From: Collimonas sp. UBA1456
GTDB taxonomy: Bacteria; Pseudomonadota; Gammaproteobacteria; Burkholderiales; Burkholderiaceae_D
Assembly: GCA_002325825.1 (NCBI GenBank)
Contig: DCSW01000096.1
Span: 1 to 11,719 of the forward strand
DNA length: 11,719 nt
Direction of reading: 5' to 3'
The position numbers and the translations under genes are program-made. Positions 5,505 to 11,719 of the stretch are shown here, in pieces (the first letter of the stretch is position 1; every line of letters starts with the position of its first letter). The notes under the pieces are model-generated. The model made no database searches and was not told where the DNA came from. It was given only the letters and a program-made list of their open reading frames with translations.

Positions 5505-6005
5505 TCACCTGAGTCGCAAAGGATATAGCATTGCCACCGCCTCTGCCACAATACCCTCTTCCCGTCCTAAATAACCGAGATTTTCATTGGTCTTGGCCTT
5601 CACGTTGACCTGATTCGTCGCGATACCGCAATCGTCAGCAATGTGTTGCACCATTTGCGGAATATGCTGCATCATCTTCGGCGCCTGGGCGATGATGGTC
5701 GAATCGATATTACCGACTGCAAATCCTGCCTCTCCGATCAAGCGCACCGCCTCGCGCAGCAACTTGCGGGAATCGGCAGCGGCAAACTGCGCATCGGTAT
5801 CGGGAAAATGGTGGCCGATGTCGCCCAACGCCGCTGCTCCGAACAAGGCATCAATCACCGCATGTAGTAACACGTCGGCATCGGAATGTCCCAGCAACCC
5901 AGTCTTATGAGGAATCGTCACGCCGCCGATCATCAATGTCCTGCCGACCTGCAATGCGTGGCAATCATAGCCCTGGCCAATACGAAATCCGAGATGCTTG
6001 CTCAT
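5505..6005 (-). CDS. ispF: 2-C-methyl-D-erythritol 2,4-cyclodiphosphate synthase
   Basis: IspF converts 4-diphosphocytidyl-2-C-methylerythritol 2-phosphate to the 2,4-cyclodiphosphate with release of CMP, in the MEP isoprenoid pathway in the cytoplasm. The 166-residue length fits the family (about 155-165). The metal-binding motif is visible as IGQGYDCH with D14 and H16, and the third ligand is H48 in DADVLLHAVID. HSDAD (40-44), GDIGHHFPDTD (61-71) and the CMP-site region NVKAKTNENLGYLGREEGI follow. Cys replaces the usual Val between D14 and H16, a non-catalytic position. The ATG at 6003-6005 has a good ribosome-binding site, AAAGGA (6011-6016). It lies 29 nt behind ispD, so the two are almost certainly one operon. 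Intact. Confidence 0.97.
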   Translation of the reverse strand: MSKHLGFRIGQGYDCHALQVGRTLMIGGVTIPHKTGLLGHSDADVLLHAVIDALFGAAALGDIGHHFPDTDAQFAAADSRKLLREAVRLIGEAGFAVGNIDSTIIAQAPKMMQHIPQMVQHIADDCGIATNQVNVKAKTNENLGYLGREEGIVAEAVAMLYPLRLR

Positions 6006-6034
6006 ATTTTTCCTTTAAAAAACGTCCCGCAACA

Positions 6035-6730
6035 TCAACTCCTCAACAACATCTCTGCCACTGCAACGTCGTGCGGCAAGGTCACCTTAAAATTGCGCTG
6101 GCTACCCTCGACCAGGCGCGGCTGCAGGCCCAGCATTTCAATCGCTCCCGCCTCATCGGTCAGTGCAGTGGCCTGCGTCAGCGCCTGCACCAATAGACCG
6201 TAACGGAACATCTGCGGGGTTTGTGCAGCCCACAGAGCGCTGCGGTCGACGGTCTGCGCCACTCTGCCATTCTGATCGCCGCGCTTAAGCGTATCGATCA
6301 CCGGCAACGCCAGCAGACCGCCGACCGCATCGTCCTGCAAAGTCTGAATCAACTGCTCTATCAAGGCGCTGGTCAATCCCGGCCGCGCCGCATCGTGAAC
6401 CAGCATCCAGTCGTCGTCGTCAACCTGTGCGCGGATCGCCTGTAGGCCGTTCAGCACCGATGCATGCCGATTCTCGCCGCCACGAAACAGCATCGTGGTA
6501 CGTCCATTCCACTGCGGCGCAGTGGCCGCCGCCAGATTCTGAATATAACCATCGTCGGCACTGATCACGACAAAGGTATGAGCAATGGCGGCGGCGGCAG
6601 CGAACGTATCCAGCACATGCGCCAACATAGGCTTGCCGGCCAGCGACATGTATTGTTTTGGAATACCCGCACCGAGCCGCGCACCGATGCCGGCGGCAGG
6701 AATCAGGCCGAAATAACGCGGAGGATTCAT
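6035..6730 (-). CDS. ispD: 2-C-methyl-D-erythritol 4-phosphate cytidylyltransferase
   Basis: IspD couples CTP and methylerythritol 4-phosphate to give CDP-methylerythritol, two steps before IspF in the MEP pathway. From the ATG at 6728-6730 the protein has 231 residues, the usual size, and begins MNPPRYFGLIPAAGIGARLG. The nucleotide-binding signature is P11-AAGIGARLGAGIPKQ with R18 and K25 as the expected catalytic pair. GGENRHASVLNGL (84-96), VHDAARPG (111-118), DTLKR (146-150) and the C-terminal RNFKVTLPHD region are all present. An in-frame TTG at 6781 would add 17 residues that look unrelated to the family. No strong ribosome-binding site precedes the ATG, so the start rests on family length. 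A G6 tract of probable IS origin (6787-6792) lies just upstream. The operon runs ispD-ispF, divergent from mfd. Confidence 0.95.
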   Translation of the reverse strand: MNPPRYFGLIPAAGIGARLGAGIPKQYMSLAGKPMLAHVLDTFAAAAAIAHTFVVISADDGYIQNLAAATAPQWNGRTTMLFRGGENRHASVLNGLQAIRAQVDDDDWMLVHDAARPGLTSALIEQLIQTLQDDAVGGLLALPVIDTLKRGDQNGRVAQTVDRSALWAAQTPQMFRYGLLVQALTQATALTDEAGAIEMLGLQPRLVEGSQRNFKVTLPHDVAVAEMLLRS

Positions 6731-6779
6731 ATATGCTCGACTGGTTGGCAATGCTGAAGAAATATCATCAATGCTCAAC

Positions 6780-6795
6780 AAAAATTGGGGGGATT
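6780..6795 (+). repeat. Solo G-rich IS-terminus-like motif upstream of ispD
   Basis: AAAAATTGGGGGGATT matches the sequences just after the two IS3 transposase remnants (AAAAATTGGGAAATTACC at 228 and AAAAATGGGGGGGATACC at 4977), but no transposase sequence lies next to it. It may be a leftover end of a deleted element or a chance match in a short low-complexity string. It begins 50 bp from the ispD ATG, inside the region expected to carry the ispD promoter. Confidence 0.35.
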
Positions 6796-6866
6796 GTTTG
6801 CGACAACATTCTATTCGATCACCCTGGGCTACGCGCTTTACACTTCGCCGGTCGGGCAGATGAAAA

Positions 6867-6893
6867 TTGACAATTTGGTCCGTAGTTTATAAT
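6867..6893 (+). promoter_or_regulatory. Sigma-70 promoter for mfd (perfect hexamers, 15-bp spacer)
   Basis: TTGACA (6867-6872) and TATAAT (6888-6893) both match consensus exactly, but the spacer is 15 bp instead of 16-18. That would weaken an otherwise maximal promoter. The predicted start near 6900 leaves a leader of about 135 nt before the mfd ATG at 7035. No better promoter was seen in the 255-bp ispD-mfd gap. Confidence 0.65.
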
Positions 6894-6948
6894 GTTGTTC
6901 TAGATTTTAACTTTAAAATCAGTTGTATTGATGCTTTTTTGGTCATAT

Positions 6949-6992
6949 CCTGCTGCGCCCGGCAACGCTTGCACAATAAGCCCGCGAGCAGG
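6949..6992 (+). other. Hairpin in the mfd leader
   Basis: CCTGCT (6949-6954) pairs with AGCAGG (6987-6992). After one bulged G, CGC (6956-6958) pairs with GCG (6984-6986), giving a 9-bp stem with a 25-nt loop, about 40 nt before the mfd start codon. No T run follows, so termination is unlikely. A structural role in the leader is possible but unsupported beyond the pairing. Confidence 0.35.
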
Positions 6993-7034
6993 CATGCGCC
7001 GTGGTTTGCGCTGTAATATATTAGACAGGTCCTA

Positions 7035-10000
7035 ATGTCCTTCGATCTAGAAAAATTGTTGCCTAAGCCAGCTGCACGTTTCGCAATACCGGCGGCACAT
7101 GGTTCGTCCGATGCATTTGCGCTGGCACAAGCTGCGCTGGCGCTGAAGATGCGACAGCGAATGCTGGTAGTGGTCGTTGCGGATGCCGCCGACGGCCAGC
7201 GGCTGCGCTCGGAAATACCTTGGTTCAAAGCCCCCCAGGCCGACGGCCAGAAACATGGCCTGCGCTGCCATCTGCTGCCCGACTGGGAAACGCTACCCTA
7301 CGATACCCTCTCACCGCATCAGGACCTAGTGTCGGAGCGCCTGGCGACCCTATACGAGGTGCAGAACGATCTATGTGACGTGCTACTGGTGCCTGCCACT
7401 ACCGCGCTAGTGAAGATGGCGCCGCCATCTTTCTTGGTTGGCTACACCTTTTTTTTCAAACAAGGCGAGACGCTCGACGAAGCACGCCTGAAATCGCAGC
7501 TGACACTGGCCGGCTACAGCCACGTCAACCAAGTCATGTCGCCTGGCGAGTATTCGGTGCGCGGCAGCCTGATCGATATTTTTCCGATGGGCTCGGTGTT
7601 GCCTTACCGGCTCGATCTGTTCGGCGATACCATCGAAACCATTCGCACCTTCGACACCGACACTCAGCGCTCACGGTACCAGGTCAAGGAAGTGCGCTTG
7701 CTGCCCAGCCGCGAATTTCCGATGGACAAGGCGGCACGCTCGGCGTTCCGCAGCCGCTGGCGCGAAGTATTCGAAGGCGATCCGTCACGTTCGACGGTGT
7801 ATAAAGATATCGGCAGCGGCATCGCTTCGGCCGGCATCGAGTATTACCTGCCGCTGTTCTTCGACGCCACCGCGACGCTGTTCGACTATTTGCCACAGAG
7901 CGCCATGTTCGCGCTGGTTGGCGACATCGAAGGCGCCATCCAGCGCTTCTGGAGCGACACACAATCGCGCTACAAATTCCTTAGAATGGACCGCGAGCGG
8001 CCGTTGCTATGGCCGGAAGCACTGTTCCTGACCGACGAATTATTCTTCGGTCAAGTCAAACCGTTTGGCCGCTGGGTCATCAAACAAGGCGACACCGCAT
8101 CGGAACTGTCGGCGCCGATACCCAACATCACCGTCAACCGCCGCATCGACGATCCGCTGAGCAATCTGCGCTCGTACCTGCTACAGACAGATCGCCGCGT
8201 GATGATTTGCGCCGAATCGAACGGCCGCCGCGAAACCTTGCAGCAATATTTCAACGAATACAATTTACCGCTTGCGCTATGCGAAGGCTATGCCGACTTC
8301 ATCATCTCCAGCGAAAAACTGATGCTAGGCGTGGCGCCGCTGCATGCCGGCTTCGAACTGCCGCAATTTACCTTCATCACTGAAACCGAGTTGTACGCCG
8401 ATTCCGGCCGTCACATCGGCAAAAAGAAACAAGAAGGCGCAGCCCAGATCGAGTCGATAGTACGCGACCTATCTGAGCTGGAGATCGGCGATCCGGTGGT
8501 GCACGTCAACCACGGCATTGGTCGTTACATTGGTTTGCTCAACATGGATCTGGGTGAAGGCGAGACCGAATTCCTGCACCTGAAATATGCCAAGGACACC
8601 AAACTGTATGTGCCGGTGTCGCAACTGCATGTGATTTCGCGTTACTCCGGCGCCTCGCCGGAAGATGCGCCACTGCATATGCTCGGCTCCGGCCAATGGG
8701 AAAACGTCAAACGCAAAGCTGCGCAACAGGTGCGCGACACCGCCGCTGAACTTTTGAATCTGTATGCGCGCCGCATGGTACGGCAAGGTCATGCATTCGA
8801 ATATTCGGAACACGTTTACGAAGCCTTCGCTGAAAGCTTCGGATTTGAAGAAACCACCGATCAGGCCGCCGCCATCAATGCTGTGATCAAGGACATGACT
8901 AGCGACAAGCCAATGGATCGTTTGATCTGCGGCGATGTCGGTTTCGGTAAGACCGAAGTTGCCTTACGCGCAGCGTTCGTTGCGGTACTAGGCGGCAAAC
9001 AGGTGGCGATCCTGGCGCCGACCACCCTGCTGGCAGAACAGCATGCGCAAACCTTCGCTGATCGCTTTGCCGAATGGCCGGTGAAAATCGCCGAGCTGTC
9101 GCGTTTCCGTAGCAGTAAGGAAGTTAAGCAAGCCGTCAAGGGTATGGCTGACGGCACGCTCGATATCGTCATCGGCACGCATAAATTGCTATGCAACGAT
9201 ATCAAGTTTTCGCGCTTGGGATTGATCATTATCGACGAAGAACATCGTTTCGGCGTGCGGCAGAAAGAGGTTCTGAAGGCCTTGCGCTCGGAGGTCGACG
9301 TGCTAACGCTCACGGCAACGCCGATCCCGCGCACTTTGGGCATGGCGCTAGAAGGCTTACGCGAATTCTCGATCATCGCCACCGCGCCGCAAAAGAGACT
9401 AGCGATCAAGACTTTCATCCGCAGCGAAAGCGAATCAACCATCCGCGAAGCTTGCCTACGTGAATTGAAACGCGGCGGCCAAGTCTACTTCCTTCACAAC
9501 GAAGTCGATACTATCCAGAACCGCAAAGTGCTGCTGGAAGCGCTACTACCGGAGGCCCGTATCGGCATCGCCCATGGCCAGATGCATGAGCGAGATCTGG
9601 AAAAAGTGATGCGCGATTTCGTCGCGCAGCGCTTCAACATTCTATTGTGCACAACAATTATCGAAACTGGCATCGATGTACCAACCGCCAACACCATCAT
9701 CATGCACCACGCCGACAAGTTCGGTCTGGCGCAGTTGCACCAGTTGCGTGGCCGGGTCGGCCGTTCGCATCATCAGGCCTACGCTTATTTACTAGTGAAT
9801 GATGTACAAGGCTTGACTAAACTAGCGCAGCGCCGCCTGGATGCAATCCAGCAGATGGAAGAACTCGGTAGCGGCTTTTACTTGGCCATGCACGACCTGG
9901 AAATTCGCGGTGCCGGTGAGGTACTTGGCGATAACCAGTCCGGCGAAATGCACAAGATCGGCTTCCAGTTGTATTCCGAAATGCTTAATGAAGCGGTGCG

Positions 10001-10481
10001 CTCGCTGAAGAACGGCAAGGAACCGGACCTGGCCTCACCGCTATCGACCACCACCGAAATTAATCTGCATGTGCCGGCATTGCTGCCGAGTGATTACTGC
10101 GGCGACGTACAAGAACGACTGTCGATTTACAAGCGCCTGGCGAATTGCAACGAACAGGGCAAAATCGACGACTTGCAAGAGGAACTGATCGACCGCTTCG
10201 GCAAGCTGCCGGACCCGGTCAAGGCGTTGATCGAAACGCACAGGTTGCGGATTTCGGCTAAATCGATCGGCATCGTCAAGATCAATGCGCACTCCGATTC
10301 TGTGCTGCTGCAATTCGTGCCGAACCCGCCGATCGACGCTATGCTTATCATCGAGCTGATGCAAAAAAATCGGAATATCAAACTGAACGGCCAGGACAAG
10401 CTACGCATTACCGCCGACATGCCTGATCTAGCGGCACGCCTGGTGCAGGTCAAATCGACGATCAAGGCACTGGCGGGATAA
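7035..10481 (+). CDS. mfd: Transcription-repair coupling factor Mfd
   Basis: Mfd is a DNA translocase that binds RNA polymerase stalled at DNA damage, pushes it off and recruits UvrA for nucleotide excision repair. The 1148 residues equal the length of E. coli Mfd. The N-terminal UvrB-like module contains DWETLPYDTLSPHQD and PGEYSVRGSLIDIFPMGS. The RNA-polymerase-interacting domain starts near residue 483 (IGDPVVHVNHGIGRYIGL). Helicase motifs follow: Walker A GDVGFGKT (633-640), PTTLLAEQH, DEEH (734-737), TATPIPRT, TTIIETGIDVPTANT and motif VI QLRGRVGRS with R905. The C-terminal TRCF domain covers about 1000-1110. The frame is uninterrupted despite T8 (7449-7456) and C6 (7231-7236) runs. The ribosome-binding site is weak (CAGGT). 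serB follows after 57 nt on the same strand. Confidence 0.98.
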   Translation: MSFDLEKLLPKPAARFAIPAAHGSSDAFALAQAALALKMRQRMLVVVVADAADGQRLRSEIPWFKAPQADGQKHGLRCHLLPDWETLPYDTLSPHQDLVSERLATLYEVQNDLCDVLLVPATTALVKMAPPSFLVGYTFFFKQGETLDEARLKSQLTLAGYSHVNQVMSPGEYSVRGSLIDIFPMGSVLPYRLDLFGDTIETIRTFDTDTQRSRYQVKEVRLLPSREFPMDKAARSAFRSRWREVFEGDPSRSTVYKDIGSGIASAGIEYYLPLFFDATATLFDYLPQSAMFALVGDIEGAIQRFWSDTQSRYKFLRMDRERPLLWPEALFLTDELFFGQVKPFGRWVIKQGDTASELSAPIPNITVNRRIDDPLSNLRSYLLQTDRRVMICAESNGRRETLQQYFNEYNLPLALCEGYADFIISSEKLMLGVAPLHAGFELPQFTFITETELYADSGRHIGKKKQEGAAQIESIVRDLSELEIGDPVVHVNHGIGRYIGLLNMDLGEGETEFLHLKYAKDTKLYVPVSQLHVISRYSGASPEDAPLHMLGSGQWENVKRKAAQQVRDTAAELLNLYARRMVRQGHAFEYSEHVYEAFAESFGFEETTDQAAAINAVIKDMTSDKPMDRLICGDVGFGKTEVALRAAFVAVLGGKQVAILAPTTLLAEQHAQTFADRFAEWPVKIAELSRFRSSKEVKQAVKGMADGTLDIVIGTHKLLCNDIKFSRLGLIIIDEEHRFGVRQKEVLKALRSEVDVLTLTATPIPRTLGMALEGLREFSIIATAPQKRLAIKTFIRSESESTIREACLRELKRGGQVYFLHNEVDTIQNRKVLLEALLPEARIGIAHGQMHERDLEKVMRDFVAQRFNILLCTTIIETGIDVPTANTIIMHHADKFGLAQLHQLRGRVGRSHHQAYAYLLVNDVQGLTKLAQRRLDAIQQMEELGSGFYLAMHDLEIRGAGEVLGDNQSGEMHKIGFQLYSEMLNEAVRSLKNGKEPDLASPLSTTTEINLHVPALLPSDYCGDVQERLSIYKRLANCNEQGKIDDLQEELIDRFGKLPDPVKALIETHRLRISAKSIGIVKINAHSDSVLLQFVPNPPIDAMLIIELMQKNRNIKLNGQDKLRITADMPDLAARLVQVKSTIKALAG

Positions 10482-10538
10482 GCTGACTACACCGGCCTTA
10501 TGATTCAATCTTTCACAGCATATTAACGCACCCGAAAC

Positions 10539-11387
10539 ATGAAACTGACCCTGCAAAGCCTGAACGCAGAACATGGCGCTATTAAGCACATTTCCACACT
10601 GATCGGCGCAAGCGTTACTGATATCGGCGATGCCGGTCGCCATGCATGGCGCTGCGATAACGTTACCCTTGACGATGCGCAGGAGATGCAACTCAGTGCT
10701 GCCTGTTTCAGCGTCGGCGTTGATTATGCGCTACAACCGTCGAACCTCAAGCTAGGCGATTTCAAGTTACTAGCAATGGATATGGACTCGACCCTGATCA
10801 CCATCGAATGCATCGACGAAATCGCCGACATGCAAGGCCTCAAGCCGCAAGTTACGGCGATTACTGAAGCGGCGATGCGCGGCGAACTGGAATTCAATGA
10901 AAGTCTGACCCGCCGCGTGGCCTTGCTCAAGGGCCTGGACGCCTCCGCACTACAACGCGTCTATGATGAACGACTGCAGCTGTCGCCGGGCGCGGAGCCG
11001 ATGCTGGCGGCCATCCAGCAGGCCTGCATCAGGACGTTACTGGTGTCGGGCGGTTTCACCTTCTTTACCGACCGCATGAAGGACAGGCTGGGGCTGGATT
11101 ACACCCATTCCAATGTGCTGGAAATCGTCGACGGCAAGCTGACCGGAAAGGTAGTTGGCGGCATCGTCAATGCCGATGAAAAAAGAAATGCTGTCGAACG
11201 CGTCTGTGCTGAATTGGACATCGCCCCGAGCCAGGCGATCGTCATTGGCGACGGCGCCAATGATCTCAACATGATGAAGATCGCCGGTCTTGCGGTAGCT
11301 TTCCGCGCCAAGCCAGTGGTGCGTGCGCAAGCAAGCGTGGCCTTAAATTTTGTCGGTTTGGATGGCATCTTGTCTATATTGGCGTAA
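10539..11387 (+). CDS. serB: Phosphoserine phosphatase
   Basis: SerB hydrolyses O-phospho-L-serine to L-serine, the last step of serine biosynthesis, in the cytoplasm. The 282-residue protein has the HAD-superfamily motifs in order: motif I MDMDSTLI with nucleophile D81 and general acid D83, followed by the substrate residue E of IECIDE; motif II LLVSGGF with S170; motif III lysine near K215 (DEKRNAVE); and motif IV GDGANDL with D238 and D242. The N-terminal 70 or so residues form the short regulatory-type extension seen in proteobacterial SerB. It starts 57 nt after mfd on the same strand and may be co-transcribed, because no separate promoter is obvious. The ribosome-binding site before ATG 10539 is poor. 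The gene is intact. Confidence 0.97.
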   Translation: MKLTLQSLNAEHGAIKHISTLIGASVTDIGDAGRHAWRCDNVTLDDAQEMQLSAACFSVGVDYALQPSNLKLGDFKLLAMDMDSTLITIECIDEIADMQGLKPQVTAITEAAMRGELEFNESLTRRVALLKGLDASALQRVYDERLQLSPGAEPMLAAIQQACIRTLLVSGGFTFFTDRMKDRLGLDYTHSNVLEIVDGKLTGKVVGGIVNADEKRNAVERVCAELDIAPSQAIVIGDGANDLNMMKIAGLAVAFRAKPVVRAQASVALNFVGLDGILSILA

Positions 11388-11429
11388 GCTGCGTTGCAAT
11401 TGCGCCGGCCTTAAACTCGAAGGATGACC

Positions 11430-11719
11430 ATGATACAAAAACAAGAACTGGTTTTCGATAACAAGCTGTAATATGCCCAAAAATCTTGCCTGGTGGTCGT
11501 ATCTTGGTCGCGTCGCCGATCTGCTGTACTGACTGGGGCGCTATCCTGGATTCCATGGATCATCAAACTACCTCAAGCGCCAGGATGCGGCAGGCAGCTT
11601 CGTCTACAGCCACCATAACTGGCAAATCCGCTCATTCTGGTGGTATCTGCTCTGGCTGTTTGTCGGCGGCGCCCTGCTGTGCCGGAATGAAGATATACCA
11701 AATGGCGCGTTAAACGTGT
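11430..11719 (+). pseudogene. DUF4870-type small membrane protein, broken
   Basis: A good ribosome-binding site (AAGGA, 11419-11423) precedes ATG 11430, but the frame MIQKQELVFDNKL ends at TAA (11469-11471). From 11474 another frame reads MPKNLAWWSYLGRVADLLY, then a TGA (11537-11539) where Trp would fit. A further shift gives ALSWIPWII, and an extra A near 11565-11567 leads to NYLKRQDAAGSFVYSHHNWQ and IRSFWWYLLWLFVGGALL. NYLKR-D-x-x-G-x-x-x-x-SH-x-x-WQIR-x-FW is typical of small DUF4870/YIP1-like membrane proteins of about 110-120 residues, function unknown. At least one nonsense change and two or three frameshifts are present. The window ends inside or just after it. It lies 42 nt behind serB on the same strand. 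Confidence 0.65.

Noticed and set aside
6731..6781. N-terminal extension of IspD from TTG 6781
   Set aside because: The extra 17 residues do not match the family and would start at the IS-like G tract; the ATG at 6730 gives the normal length.

Overview
The window looks like part of the chromosome of a betaproteobacterium, most likely Burkholderiales and close to Oxalobacteraceae. The basis is the protein style of Mfd, IspD, IspF and SerB, the order ispF-ispD / mfd-serB, and a typical betaproteobacterial tRNA-Arg(ACG). The family assignment comes from remembered homologues and was not tested by a search. The striking feature is the contrast between a fully intact housekeeping block (about 5.5-11.4 kb) and a left half made mostly of broken genes, insertion-sequence scars and AT-rich filler. 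That pattern fits a lineage in early genome decay, such as a recently host-restricted bacterium. This is inference.

Layout. 1-430: the 3' end of an IS3-family transposase with a 5-nt deletion, a poly-G tract fused to what looks like the start of an IS3 orfA, then a strong bidirectional terminator. 452-655 (minus): an intact cold-shock protein gene with an extended -10 promoter and a leader of about 100 nt. 775-1051: AT-rich sequence with no gene. 1052-1461: a fragment of a family 5 ABC-transporter substrate-binding protein, running in frame into 1462-1975, a frameshifted MFS exporter. 2232-3283: a Tas-like aldo/keto reductase whose first 37 codons carry stops and a frameshift. 3290-3690 (minus): a broken membrane-protein gene. 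3691-4228: no convincing gene. 4245-4321: tRNA-Arg(ACG) with its own promoter. 4460-4499: a bidirectional terminator serving the tRNA side and a possible 46-residue exported peptide gene (4515-4655, minus). 4793-4972: a second, related IS3 transposase tail. 5069-5330 (minus): a broken gene, possibly an FMN-dependent monooxygenase, disrupted by an 11-bp triplication and a G tract.

The intact core has ispD and ispF as a minus-strand pair. They encode two steps of the MEP isoprenoid pathway (IspD makes CDP-methylerythritol, IspF cyclises the phosphorylated product). Diverging from them is mfd (transcription-repair coupling factor, 1148 aa), followed by serB (phosphoserine phosphatase). mfd has a promoter with perfect -35 and -10 hexamers but a 15-bp spacer. 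After serB the window ends in another broken membrane-protein gene of the DUF4870 type.

I found no CRISPR array, prophage, toxin-antitoxin pair or clearly new multigene system. The observations most worth a second look are the dispersed IS termini (one solo copy at the 5' edge of ispD), the small exported ORF, and the well-preserved series of decay intermediates.
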